Assembly: GCF_038433135.1 (NCBI RefSeq)
Contig: NZ_JBCDMV010000006.1
Location: 57,134-121,133 of the forward strand
Direction of reading: 5' to 3'
DNA: 64,000 nucleotides
DNA from: Luteococcus sp038433135
Lineage (GTDB): Bacteria; Actinomycetota; Actinomycetes; Propionibacteriales; Propionibacteriaceae
In this document: positions 53,385 through 62,096 of the stretch, piece after piece
Layout: each line of letters starts with the position of its first letter
Numbering within the stretch: position 1 is the first letter of the stretch
Position numbers and translations under genes: made by a program
The notes under the pieces: generated by a model
What the model was told of the DNA's origin: nothing
What the model saw: the letters and a program-made list of their open reading frames with translations, nothing else
Databases searched by the model: none

Positions 53385-54365
53385 TCACCAATTCCAAGTT
53401 CGTGCCACGGGCCGGACCGCCTCGGCGATCTCAGCCTCGTCCAGGGAGCCACCGGCCGGGGCCAGGGCATAACCCTGCTCGATTCCCATGGTGCGGGTCT
53501 CGCGCGAGGAAATGTAGTTGCGTCGGGCCAGGGCGATCGCCGGACGCATCGCGGCTTCGGCCAGTTCGGCCACCAGCGGCAGCAGATCGCCCCCCTTGGA
53601 GCCGAAGTCCAGCTCGTCGTAGCCGGTCACCACCAGATCGCACTGCGCCATGGTGTCGGCCAGGCCGGCCAGGCGAGCGCACTCGGCAGGGCCGGTGACC
53701 ACGTCGCCCCCCAGGGCCAGCACCGCTGCCCCCAGGCCACCGACCGCACCCGCGCCGGGCGTCGTCCCCAGAGTGGGATCACCCAGCTGCGTGCACCAGT
53801 CCACCAGGGCCTGGTCCGCGGCCAGCAGCTCGCCCGGGTGGGCCCCGCTGGCGTGCATGGTGGCGGCGGTGAGGCCGCGCAACCCGGTCAGCTGCTGTTC
53901 GGTCTGGGCCGCGGTCACCACCAGGTGCACTCGCAGGCCGGACAGTCGCGCCCGCTCGTCCCCGAGTGTCTGCCAGAAGCCCGCTCCCCCGTCGGCCCAG
54001 GTGAATGCCGGTACCTCCAGCCAGAGTTCGGGCAGCGGGCGAGCCTCCTCGCGGGCCCGGGAGAGCACTGCCCGCACGGTGGCGCCGACGCAGGCGGAGC
54101 TGCCGGGATCCTGCGACTCGAGGTTGCCGTCGATGTCCACCCGCACGGCCACCCCGGCCGGGCCGACAAGGGCCCCGTCAACCTCCCAGGGTGTCGGCTC
54201 GGCGGCGGTCAGGTCCGCCCAGGCCTGGCCGAAGCCCTTTCCGGCCTCGGCGATCGGCACGACGGCGCACTGCGCACCGAGATCCGCCCAGGCCCGGGCC
54301 ATGGCGGCCCCGGTCTGGGCGGATGTCAGGTTGTCGAAGGCCCCGGTGGCCACCAGGACGCGCAT
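53385..54365 (-). CDS. Glycerate kinase family protein
   Basis: 326 residues of the glycerate kinase (GlxK) family: an N-terminal Rossmann-like half with LVATGAFDNLTSAQ, a GGAGFWQTLG segment, and a TPGAGAVGGLGAAVLALGG block typical of the active site. The usual product would be 2- or 3-phosphoglycerate, but the sequence is divergent and shorter than typical GlxK (about 370-380), so catalysis is not certain. Its ATG overlaps the pspAA stop by one base, tying it to the pspA transcript. Confidence 0.75.
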   Translation of the reverse strand: MRVLVATGAFDNLTSAQTGAAMARAWADLGAQCAVVPIAEAGKGFGQAWADLTAAEPTPWEVDGALVGPAGVAVRVDIDGNLESQDPGSSACVGATVRAVLSRAREEARPLPELWLEVPAFTWADGGAGFWQTLGDERARLSGLRVHLVVTAAQTEQQLTGLRGLTAATMHASGAHPGELLAADQALVDWCTQLGDPTLGTTPGAGAVGGLGAAVLALGGDVVTGPAECARLAGLADTMAQCDLVVTGYDELDFGSKGGDLLPLVAELAEAAMRPAIALARRNYISSRETRTMGIEQGYALAPAGGSLDEAEIAEAVRPVARTWNW

Positions 54366-54652
54366 CAGTTGGGAATGAAGCCCTCGTTGCCGCCAGCGGC
54401 GTCGAGCATTCCGCGGACCTCGTCCAGCGTGGCGCTGGCATCGGGCACGATCAGGTCGGATTCGGCCAGTTCCTCGTCGCCCAGGTGCTCACCGGCGCGG
54501 ATCTGGTCGAGCAGCTGGCCGATCACGGACTGCAGCTCGACCTCGTCGCCGGCCTCGATGGCAGCCTGGACCTGGTCGTCGATCTCGTTCAGAGCGGCAA
54601 GCTGGTCTTCGTCGAGGCGCCACTGGCCCTCGCCCAGGATTCGGACGATCAT
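54365..54652 (-). CDS. pspAA: PspA-associated protein PspAA
   Basis: 95 residues beginning MIVRILGEGQWRL, the standard start of PspAA, a small alpha/beta protein consistently encoded after pspA in actinobacteria and archaea. It has no enzymatic motif and is thought to assist the PspA membrane-stress response. It overlaps the pspA stop (ATGA) and is followed without a gap by the glycerate kinase family gene. Confidence 0.9.
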   Translation of the reverse strand: MIVRILGEGQWRLDEDQLAALNEIDDQVQAAIEAGDEVELQSVIGQLLDQIRAGEHLGDEELAESDLIVPDASATLDEVRGMLDAAGGNEGFIPN

Positions 54653-55500
54653 GCCTGGTTTCCTTCCTGCTGACCGAACGGCTGCTGCGGGGCGGCCGAC
54701 TGCTGGGTGGGAGCTTGCTGGGTGGGAGCCTGTGCGGCGGGCTGGGCCGGAGACCCGGCCTCGATCGCGGGGGCCGGCTGACCGGCCGGGGCAATCTCCC
54801 CGCCCACGCGGGCCTTCAGCGCGGCCAGCTCGTCCTCCACCTGGCTGGAGGAGGCCAGCTGGTCGAGCTCGCGGGTGATGTCGTCCTTGTAGGTGCCCGA
54901 CGGATCATCCAGCGCGCCGGAAGCGAGCAGCTCGTCGATCGCACCGGCGCGGGCCTGCATCTGCTGGGTCTTGTCCTCGGCCCGCTGGACGGCCAGGCCG
55001 ACGTCGCCCATCTCCTCCGACATGCCGCTGAAGGCCTCGTTGATCCGGGTCTGCGCTTCGGCGGCGGAGTAGGTGGCCTTGATGGTCTCCTTGCGGGTGC
55101 GGAAGGCATCCACCTTGGCCTGCAGCCGGGTGGAGGCGCGCACCAGCTTCTCCTCCTCGGCCTGCAGCTGACCGTGCTGGGCCTGCAGGTCGCCGAGCTG
55201 CTGCTGCAGGCCGGACTTGCGGGTAAGGGCTTCGCGAGCCAGATCCTCGCGGCCCTGCTCGAGGGCACGCTGGGCCTGGTTGTTGAGCTTCTCCACCTCG
55301 GAATTGAGCTGGGAGGCCTGCAGTTCGACGCGCTTGCGGCTGGTGGCGACGTCGGCGACGCCGCGACGTACCTTTTGCAGCAGGTCGAGCTGACGCTGGT
55401 AGGAGTAGTCGAGGGTTTCGCGAGGGTCCTCCGCCCGATCCAGGGCCTTGTCCGCCTTGGCGTGGAAGATGGTGGAGATCCTCTGGAAAATGCCAGCCAT
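54649..55500 (-). CDS. pspA: PspA/IM30 phage-shock membrane-protection protein
   Basis: 283 residues. The N-terminal amphipathic helix (MAGIFQRISTIFHAKADKAL) binds membranes and is followed by long coiled coils (about residues 25-215), the ESCRT-III-like PspA fold. A Gln/Ala/Pro-rich tail of about 55 residues is extra. ATG at 55500 is the conserved start. It stabilises stressed membranes and is translated together with pspAA. Confidence 0.92.
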   Translation of the reverse strand: MAGIFQRISTIFHAKADKALDRAEDPRETLDYSYQRQLDLLQKVRRGVADVATSRKRVELQASQLNSEVEKLNNQAQRALEQGREDLAREALTRKSGLQQQLGDLQAQHGQLQAEEEKLVRASTRLQAKVDAFRTRKETIKATYSAAEAQTRINEAFSGMSEEMGDVGLAVQRAEDKTQQMQARAGAIDELLASGALDDPSGTYKDDITRELDQLASSSQVEDELAALKARVGGEIAPAGQPAPAIEAGSPAQPAAQAPTQQAPTQQSAAPQQPFGQQEGNQA

Positions 55501-55654
55501 GTGCTGTTCGGTCCTTCCGCTCGGGGTGCGCCGAGGCCTCGGCACAGCAAGTCGAGCACCAGCTTAGGGCCAAGCACAAGCAGATCCCGGGTCCTGGGGC
55601 TGGTCTTCAGCCGTACACCCGGGATCAATCAGGGGTTCTGCCCGCAGAGCGTAA

Positions 55655-55960
55655 TCACTCGACATCTCGCCAGTCGGTGTTCTCCACCCACCACCCGGCC
55701 TCGTGCAGTCTGCGCGTTACCCGTTCGAGCTCCTGGACGCTGGGCAGTTCGTCGGTCATCTCCAGGTAGCCGGTGCCGACGTCGATGTGGTTGGCCGGCA
55801 CCAGCCCTTGGGCGGTGAGCTGCTGGCCGAGTTCCTGGATCTCCTCGGTGGTGAGCCGACGTTGCAGCACGGCCACCAGGGGGATGTAGTCCCCATCGGG
55901 GATCCCCTGCGGGTAGCCGGCCTTGAGCCACCCGATCACCCGCTCCAGGTAGCCGAACAT
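55655..55960 (-). CDS. DUF3349 protein, copy 2
   Basis: 101 residues of the DUF3349 family with the typical VIGWLKAGYPQGIPDGDYIPL opening; it is about half identical by eye to the first 45 residues of the upstream copy. ATG at 55960 shares its A with the upstream stop (TGATG); a start at 55978 would overlap more. The function is unknown. Confidence 0.8.
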   Translation of the reverse strand: MFGYLERVIGWLKAGYPQGIPDGDYIPLVAVLQRRLTTEEIQELGQQLTAQGLVPANHIDVGTGYLEMTDELPSVQELERVTRRLHEAGWWVENTDWRDVE

Positions 55961-56277
55961 CAGTCCGCCACCGGACATGAGGCTTGCTCACCGGGCCAGC
56001 CCGCGGATTCCAGACGCTCCAGGACCCGCAGGACATCGGCCTGGCTCGGCTGTTCGTGGACGGTCTCGCGGATCGCCTCCCGGACGCGCTCCTCCGGGAT
56101 GGCGCTGTCGATCCCACCCTGGCCCCGGTGCAACTCCAGCACCAGGTATTCGACCTCCTCGGGCGTCAGCGAGCGGTGCAGCACGCCGAACAGGGCAATG
56201 TAGTTGGACTTGTCGACGCCCTGTGGGTACCCGGCACGTAGCCAGCCAAGGATCTTGTCGAGGGGGTTGTTGGGCAT
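55960..56277 (-). CDS. DUF3349 protein, copy 1
   Basis: 105 residues of DUF3349, with ILGWLRAGYPQGVDKSNYIA and the later LTPEEVEYLV helix. With the next gene it forms a tandem duplicated pair made from one mRNA. ATG at 56277 begins the conserved sequence. The family is small, acidic and helical, with no enzyme motif known to me. Confidence 0.8.
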   Translation of the reverse strand: MPNNPLDKILGWLRAGYPQGVDKSNYIALFGVLHRSLTPEEVEYLVLELHRGQGGIDSAIPEERVREAIRETVHEQPSQADVLRVLERLESAGWPGEQASCPVAD

Positions 56278-56284
56278 CGGCGGC

Positions 56285-56575
56285 TCACTTCTTGACGAAG
56301 GTGGGGAAGACGTGGGCAAAGGAGACCTTGTAGCCCAGCCCGGAGGAAACGACGATCGCGATCCCCATGGCGATACAGGCCAGCACCAGGGCGAAGCACA
56401 GGTAACCGATCACCTTGCCGATCGGATGACCGGCCTGGTGGCTGATCTCGGCGTCACCGCCCGCACCGTAGGCCATGGCGCGGATGCCGACGGAGAACAG
56501 GGCGGGCAGGCCCGCACCCACCAGCAGACCGACGATCAGCACCTGGGCGATGGCGGTGAGGAAGAGCTGGAACAT
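56285..56575 (-). CDS. Small membrane protein downstream of the phosphate transporter
   Basis: 96 residues with two strong membrane helices (about residues 5-28 and 55-80). A ribosome-site-like AGAGG/AAGG precedes the ATG at 56575. It lies 11 bases after the phosphate transporter gene on the same strand, a recurrent actinobacterial arrangement, so it may be an accessory subunit of that transporter. The function is unproven. Confidence 0.65.
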   Translation of the reverse strand: MFQLFLTAIAQVLIVGLLVGAGLPALFSVGIRAMAYGAGGDAEISHQAGHPIGKVIGYLCFALVLACIAMGIAIVVSSGLGYKVSFAHVFPTFVKK

Positions 56576-56586
56576 GACCTTGCCTC

Positions 56587-57813
56587 TCAGAGGGCGACGG
56601 GCGTCGGGGTGATGGCGGACGACGAAGCGGACTGCTCGTCCCACTCGTCGTTGACATTGTTGGCGCTGACGGGCTTGCGGCGGGAGTGGACGAAGAAGTA
56701 TCCGGACAGCCCGACCAGGATCGCGAAGACGGCGAGCACACCGAGGTAGCCGGGCAGGGCATCGCCGACGAAGTAACAGGCGGCACCGACGGCGGCGGCC
56801 GCCGGCAGGGTGATCAACCAGGCGCTGACCATCCGCAGGGCCACGCCCCAGCGCACCTCGGCGCCCTTGCGTCCGATGCCAGTGCCCAGGATGGAGCCGG
56901 TGGCCACATGGGTGGTGGACAGCGCGAAGCCCAGGTGACTGGAGGTGAGGATGACCGCGGCCGACGACGCCTCGGCAGCCATGCCCTGCGGAGAGCTGAT
57001 CTCCACCAGCCCCTTGCCCAGGGTGCGAATGATCCGCCAGCCACCCAGGTAGGTGCCCAACGCGATCGCCACCGCACAGGCAACCTTCACCCAACCGGGG
57101 ATGGAGGAGGTGCTGGTCCAGTGACCCGAGGCGATCAGCGCCAGGGTGATCACGCCCATGGTCTTCTGTGCGTCATTGGTGCCGTGCGCCAGGCTGACCA
57201 GCGACGCGGTGCCGATCTGGCCCCAGCGGAATCCCGTCTCCTTGTACCGCTCCGCGACACCTTCGGTGATCCGGTAGACCAGCCAGGTGCCGCAGGTGGC
57301 GACGATCGCCGCGATCACCGGAGAAGCCAGGGCCGGCAGGATCACCTTGCCCAGCACACCGTCGATCTTGCTGCCATTGCCGGCCCAGTTCACACCTCCG
57401 GCGCCCAGCGCGACCAAGGTGGAGCCAACCAGTCCACCGAACAGGGCGTGCGAGGAGCTGGACGGCAGGCCGAGCAGCCAGGTGAGCAGGTTCCAGGCGA
57501 TGCCGCCGACGAGTCCACAGAAGACGATCATCAGCAGCAGGTGCCCCTGGTCGGCCAGGTACTCGGTCTTGGGCGCGCCGGTCTTGTCCTGGATCTTGAT
57601 CACGGCATTCGTGACCGTCAGCGCCACCTCCACCGAGAGGAAGGCACCCACCAGGTTCAGGATGGCGGACAGGGTGACGGCGGTCTTGGGCTTGAGGGCG
57701 CCGGTGGCGATGGACGTCGCCATCGCATTGCCGGTGTCATGGAATCCGTTGGTGAAGTCGAAGGCGATGGCCGTCACGACGACCAGCCCCAATAGCACTA
57801 GTTCTACGCTCAC
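56587..57813 (-). CDS. pitA: PiT family inorganic phosphate transporter
   Basis: 408 residues with about ten to eleven membrane helices. The family's duplicated signature is present: GFHDTGNAMATSIATGAL in the first half and SLAHGTNDAQKTMGVI in the second. It imports metal-phosphate with protons or sodium. GTG at 57813 is preferred to the frame start at 57843, which would add a polar stretch. A Ser/Thr-rich tail ends the protein. Confidence 0.92.
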   Translation of the reverse strand: MSVELVLLGLVVVTAIAFDFTNGFHDTGNAMATSIATGALKPKTAVTLSAILNLVGAFLSVEVALTVTNAVIKIQDKTGAPKTEYLADQGHLLLMIVFCGLVGGIAWNLLTWLLGLPSSSSHALFGGLVGSTLVALGAGGVNWAGNGSKIDGVLGKVILPALASPVIAAIVATCGTWLVYRITEGVAERYKETGFRWGQIGTASLVSLAHGTNDAQKTMGVITLALIASGHWTSTSSIPGWVKVACAVAIALGTYLGGWRIIRTLGKGLVEISSPQGMAAEASSAAVILTSSHLGFALSTTHVATGSILGTGIGRKGAEVRWGVALRMVSAWLITLPAAAAVGAACYFVGDALPGYLGVLAVFAILVGLSGYFFVHSRRKPVSANNVNDEWDEQSASSSAITPTPVAL

Positions 57814-57997
57814 CCCCGCATCTTCTCGGCTTATACCACGCAAAACAAACCACCAAGTGAACGAAATCTTTCCAGAGAGTCATTTCACGGCGACGACTTG
57901 CCAACGGGGTGATTTATCCCACTCCCCCGCGGCACCGTAGGATTGGGCGAACGCATGGCCATCGAGGACCTGCCACCCGAAACGACGAGGACGAGAC

Positions 57998-58666
57998 GTG
58001 GGACTGTTCCGACCCTATGAGCAGGGCACAACCGAAGACACGACCCAGGGCAAACGCAAGCGCGGTGGGGCCACCGCGGTTCCCCGTCCCCAGAAGTCCG
58101 AGCCGGCGCAGGCCGTCAGGGAGCAGACCGTCGCTCAGCAGGCCGTAGAGACGACCGACGTGACGGGCAAGCGCCAGCCACAGAAGAAGGGCACCCGCAC
58201 CCCCACCCGCGCCGAGGCCGAGGCCGCCCGGATGGCCCGGCTGCATCCAACGCTCAGCCCGAAGGAGGCCAAGAAGGCCCAGCGCCAGGCCGAACGGGAA
58301 CAGCGACTGCGCAATCTGGACGCCGCCGAGAACCTCCCGGAACGCAGACTGGTGCGCGACCACGTCGACTCCCAGCTGACCATCACCGAGTTCACCATCC
58401 CCGTGATGCTGGTGATCATGGCCATCAGCCTGGGTTTCGGCCGCAGCTATGCGGTCCAGACCGCCACCAGCGTGCTGATGATGGCGGTCTTCGCCCTCTG
58501 GGTGGTCAACATCACCCTGCGCTGGCGCTCCTTCAAGAAGCTGGCACTGGCACGCGGCCTGCAGCCCAAGCAGCGTGGCCTGATGATGTACCTGATCAAC
58601 CGCATGATGACCATCCGGGGCCTGCGCCGCCCCGAGCCGCGGATCAAGCGCGGCGAGAGCTACTGA
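57998..58666 (+). CDS. DUF3043 membrane protein
   Basis: 222 residues. A long, highly charged N-terminal half (about 1-120, Lys/Arg/Glu-rich, partly coiled) is followed by two membrane helices (about residues 130-170) and a basic C-terminus ending EPRIKRGESY. This is the DUF3043 layout, conserved in actinobacteria without a known function. GTG start. It is followed after 8 bases by a small gene. Confidence 0.82.
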   Translation: MGLFRPYEQGTTEDTTQGKRKRGGATAVPRPQKSEPAQAVREQTVAQQAVETTDVTGKRQPQKKGTRTPTRAEAEAARMARLHPTLSPKEAKKAQRQAEREQRLRNLDAAENLPERRLVRDHVDSQLTITEFTIPVMLVIMAISLGFGRSYAVQTATSVLMMAVFALWVVNITLRWRSFKKLALARGLQPKQRGLMMYLINRMMTIRGLRRPEPRIKRGESY

Positions 58667-58674
58667 GGAGAGCC

Positions 58675-58893
58675 ATGAGCTACCTGTGGACCGCCGAACT
58701 CACCCCTGGCGCCGAGGCGTCGAGCGATGACCTGACGGGGGCCGGCGTCGGCAAGCGTTTCGAGGACCAGGCCCAGGCCGAGGCCTGGCTGGCCGAGTAC
58801 TACGAGGACCTCGCGGATCTTGGCGTCGCCAGCGTCAGCCTCTTCGAGGAGGACCGACTGGTCTACGGTCCGATGTCCCTGGAGGCCATGTGA
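58675..58893 (+). CDS. Conserved small acidic protein
   Basis: 72 residues, strongly acidic, with no membrane helix. It begins MSYLWTAELTPG, and the DQAQAEAWLAEYYEDLADLG segment looks like an amphipathic helix. Such proteins are common in actinobacteria beside DUF3043 genes, but I know no role. The stop overlaps the following GTG by 4 bases. Confidence 0.65.
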   Translation: MSYLWTAELTPGAEASSDDLTGAGVGKRFEDQAQAEAWLAEYYEDLADLGVASVSLFEEDRLVYGPMSLEAM

Positions 58894-59186
58894 GCGCTCG
58901 CCAGCCGTGGCGGCGCTGGGCACACCTTGCCCTGGCCCTCGCCGGGCTGGCGGTGGTGGTCTATGGCCTCGTCTCGGTGGCCAACCCGTCGATCACCTGC
59001 CGCGGGGTGCAGATGCAGCCCGGCGACGTCTGCCACAAGAACGACTTCAGCAGGCTGGGCACCCAGCAGGTGCAGACCTATGAGGAACGTCTGCACTCCG
59101 CTCGGATCAGCCAGCCGGTGGTGGTGGCCACGGGCGCGGCGGTAGCGCTTTTCGGCCTGGCGCTGTACCGCCGCGAAGCCCGCTGA
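58890..59186 (+). CDS. Small two-helix membrane protein
   Basis: 98 residues. Two membrane helices (about residues 10-30 and 76-93) flank an extracytoplasmic loop containing two Cys (ITCRGVQM and DVCHKND), which could form a disulfide. Start GTG overlaps the preceding stop. Third gene of the DUF3043 operon. No family is recognised. Confidence 0.6.
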   Translation: MSARQPWRRWAHLALALAGLAVVVYGLVSVANPSITCRGVQMQPGDVCHKNDFSRLGTQQVQTYEERLHSARISQPVVVATGAAVALFGLALYRREAR

Positions 59187-59197
59187 CGCCGCTCATT

Positions 59198-59240
59198 CCC
59201 ACGCTGGTGAGCGTGGGCTGACCACGGGGATCGTGGTCAG
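59198..59240. terminator. Two consecutive terminator-like hairpins
   Basis: First stem 59198-59205 with 59210-59217. The second stem falls within 59218-59240, with TGACCAC pairing GTGGTCA. They lie between the convergent small membrane gene and gcvT; the second overlaps the gcvT stop codon. Confidence 0.6.
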
Positions 59241-60367
59241 GCCTCGCGCACCTCAGGGGTGACAAAGGGCGGCTTCACGATCCGGAACTTCTCCACCCGG
59301 TTGCGCACCTGGACGCCGACCTCGTCGTCCAGCTCGAAGCGGGAATCCACCAGAGCCAACGCGATTCCCTGCTTCAGGGTGGGGCTGAAGGTGCCGCTGG
59401 TCACCTCGCCGACGGTCTGGCCCGCATCGTCGACGACGGCCATCCCGTGCCGCGGGATCCCCCGACCCAGGGCCAGCAGACCGCGCATCCGTCGGGCCGG
59501 GCCCTCCGCCTTGACGGCGCGCAGCACCTCGGACCCGATGAAGGGTTCGGTCTTCTTCCAGCCGATCGCCCAGGACAGGCCGGCCTCCACCGGGTTGATC
59601 TCGGGCGTGATGTCATTGCCGTGCAGGGCATAGCCCATCTCCGTGCGCAGCGTGTCCCGGGCACCCAGGCCACAGGGGCGGATCCCGTACTGCTCACCCG
59701 CGGTGATCACCTGGTCCCAGACCTCGACGGCCTGCTCGGTGGGCACCACCAGCTCGTAGCCCTTCTCACCGGTGTAGCCGGTACGGCAGACGGTCATGCT
59801 CCAGCCGTCGCGCTGCACCACCTCGAAGGCCATGTAGTCCATGCTGGTGGGCAGGGATAGGGCCGTCAGCACGTCCTCCGAGCGGGGTCCCTGGACGGCC
59901 AGCACGGCGAAGTCGGCGTGCTGGTTGACCACCTCGAGGTCCTCCAGCTCGCTGTTGGTCCGGTCGGAGTGGGCCCGGTCGGCGATGATCTGCACCACCT
60001 GGGTGGTGTTGGCCGCATTCGGGATCAGGAAGACCTCATCCTCACCCTTGAGATAGGCGATCAGGTCATCGGTGACGCCGCCGGTGTCATTGCACAGCAT
60101 GGTGTACTGCGCCTTCCCCGGGCCGATCTTGTTCAGGTCATTGGCCAGGCACAGGTTCAGGAAGTCGACGGCGCCATGCCCGCGCACCACGGCCTTGCCC
60201 AGGTGGGACACGTCGAAGATGCCCACGCCGTCGCGCACCGCGTGGTGCTCGGCCAGGATGCCGCCGCCGGCGTATTCCAGCGGCATCAGCCAGCCACCGA
60301 ACTCGGCGAACTTGGCCCCCGCCTGCTCATGGCGTTCGTGCAGCGGTGAATGCAGCATCTCGGACAT
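59237..60367 (-). CDS. gcvT: Glycine cleavage system aminomethyltransferase (T protein)
   Basis: 376 residues of normal length. Signatures are GGWLMPLEY, IFDVSHLGK, the folate-binding Asp region and RTGYTGEKGYEL. It transfers the methylene group to tetrahydrofolate. Only gcvT is present; gcvP and gcvH must be elsewhere, and no glycine riboswitch was recognised upstream. ATG at 60367 has GGGAG 5 bases before it. The location beside pepA and sucB matches Rv2211c-Rv2215. Confidence 0.92.
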   Translation of the reverse strand: MSEMLHSPLHERHEQAGAKFAEFGGWLMPLEYAGGGILAEHHAVRDGVGIFDVSHLGKAVVRGHGAVDFLNLCLANDLNKIGPGKAQYTMLCNDTGGVTDDLIAYLKGEDEVFLIPNAANTTQVVQIIADRAHSDRTNSELEDLEVVNQHADFAVLAVQGPRSEDVLTALSLPTSMDYMAFEVVQRDGWSMTVCRTGYTGEKGYELVVPTEQAVEVWDQVITAGEQYGIRPCGLGARDTLRTEMGYALHGNDITPEINPVEAGLSWAIGWKKTEPFIGSEVLRAVKAEGPARRMRGLLALGRGIPRHGMAVVDDAGQTVGEVTSGTFSPTLKQGIALALVDSRFELDDEVGVQVRNRVEKFRIVKPPFVTPEVREA

Positions 60368-60499
60368 CCAAACTCCCTCGTCGTCGCGGAATGAAGCGGT
60401 ACTGGGAGCCAAGCTACCGGACCGTGGCCCACAAAAGTGTCCGAGGGCTGGGCTAGCCTGAACGGGTCATCGCCATTGCCGTCGGAAAGGCCCAGAACA

Positions 60500-62014
60500 G
60501 TGCCCAGCTCTCGTGTGCCCAGCCCACTCACCCCCGGTGCGACCCTGCCCGCCGTCGAGGTGCAGCCTGCCGCCCCGGAGGCTGCCGACTACTTGGTGGT
60601 CGGCGTCACCGGCAGCCCGGAGGCCCCGGTGCTGATGGGCGTGCCCGCCAATGTGGACAAGTTGGCCCCCGGCTCGCTGCAGGAGCTGGCGGTGGATCTG
60701 GGCGCCAAGCCCGATGCCGGCGCGGTGGCCGTGCTCCCCCGCTGCGGGGCGCAGCTGCTGGCCGTCGGGGTGGGCACGGGTGAGCTGACCCCGGAGCAGG
60801 TGCGGCGCAGCACCGGCGCGGCCCTGCGCGAGGCCGTCGGGCGGGCCGGTGAGCGGGAGCTGCACGTCGCGATCAGCCTGAACACTGCCGAGGCGGAGCT
60901 GGTCCGGGCCGCGATCGAGGGGGCCCTGCTGGGTGGCTACGAGTTCGTGAAGGTGGGGTCCGGACCCCGTCAGAAGCTGGCCCGGATCACCGTGGTCAGC
61001 TCGCTCTCGGGCGCACCGGCCAAGCAGATGGTGGCCGAGGCGCAGGCCGTCGCGCAGGCGGTGCTGGTGGCCCGGGACTGGATCAACACCCCGGCCAACC
61101 TGCTCTACCCGGAGAGCTTCGCGGCCGACGTCCGTGAGCTGGTCAAGGGCAGCAAGCTCGAGGTGGAGGTGCTCGACGAGAAGCAGCTGGCCAAGGAGGG
61201 CTTCGGCGGGATCCTGGCCGTCGGTGGCGGTTCCCAGCGTCCGCCGCGGCTGGTCCGTCTGGAGCACAAGCCGCGCGGCGCCAAGAGCCACCTGGTGCTG
61301 GTGGGCAAGGGCGTCACCTTTGACACCGGCGGTCTGAACCTGAAGACCGCCGACGGCATGTACACCATGAAGTGCGACATGTCCGGTGCGGCGGCGGTAC
61401 TGGCCGCCACCCGGGCCATCGCCGAGCTCGGCCTGGGCGTGTGGGTCACCTGTTACGCCTCGTTGGCGGAGAACATGCCGTCGGGTGCGGCCTACCGGCC
61501 GAGCGACGTGATCACCATGTACGGCGGAACCACGGTGGAGAACGCCAATTCGGACGCCGAGGGGCGGTTGGTGATGGCCGACGCCCTGGCCCGCACCCAG
61601 GCGGACAAGCCGGATCTGGTGGTGGACGTGGCCACCCTGACCGGCGCGTGCATGGTGGCGCTGGGCAACCGGATTGCCGGTCTGATGACCTCCGACGACG
61701 CCACCGCGGATCTGGTGCTGGATGCCGCGGAGACCGCGGGCGAGGAGTTCTGGCAACTGCCGATCCCCGAGCACCTGCGCAAGGGGTTGGAATCCAAGGT
61801 GGCCGACGTGAAGTCCAGCGGTGGCCGACTGGGCGGTGCGCTGACCGCGGCGGCCTTCCTGCAGCACTTCGTCGGCCAGGACACGGCCTGGGCCCACCTG
61901 GACATCGCAGGCCCCGCCTTCAATGACGACAATGCCTATGACTACGTGCCGGTCGGCGGAACCGGGCACGCGGTGCGGACCCTGGTGGAACTTGCCCGCG
62001 GCCTGCAGAGCTGA
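60500..62014 (+). CDS. pepA: Leucyl aminopeptidase (M17 family)
   Basis: 504 residues. Two-zinc cytosolic aminopeptidase with VGKGVTFDTGGLNLK (catalytic Lys), KCDMSGAAAV and the signature NSDAEGRL, where Ser replaces the Thr of the usual NTDAEGRL. It removes N-terminal residues from peptides. GTG at 60500 with GGAAAGG 9 bases upstream is preferred to the frame start at 60437. It is divergent from gcvT. Confidence 0.93.
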   Translation: MPSSRVPSPLTPGATLPAVEVQPAAPEAADYLVVGVTGSPEAPVLMGVPANVDKLAPGSLQELAVDLGAKPDAGAVAVLPRCGAQLLAVGVGTGELTPEQVRRSTGAALREAVGRAGERELHVAISLNTAEAELVRAAIEGALLGGYEFVKVGSGPRQKLARITVVSSLSGAPAKQMVAEAQAVAQAVLVARDWINTPANLLYPESFAADVRELVKGSKLEVEVLDEKQLAKEGFGGILAVGGGSQRPPRLVRLEHKPRGAKSHLVLVGKGVTFDTGGLNLKTADGMYTMKCDMSGAAAVLAATRAIAELGLGVWVTCYASLAENMPSGAAYRPSDVITMYGGTTVENANSDAEGRLVMADALARTQADKPDLVVDVATLTGACMVALGNRIAGLMTSDDATADLVLDAAETAGEEFWQLPIPEHLRKGLESKVADVKSSGGRLGGALTAAAFLQHFVGQDTAWAHLDIAGPAFNDDNAYDYVPVGGTGHAVRTLVELARGLQS

Positions 62015-62096
62015 GAGCGAACTGACTGTGCTGGGCGCCGGTTGAGGGCTAGGCTGGCGAGGACAATCCATGGATTTGCAAAGGAGCCCCAACCTC

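Noticed and set aside
60368..60499. Glycine riboswitch upstream of gcvT
   Set aside because: Only about 130 bases separate gcvT from pepA and no tandem aptamer pattern is visible.
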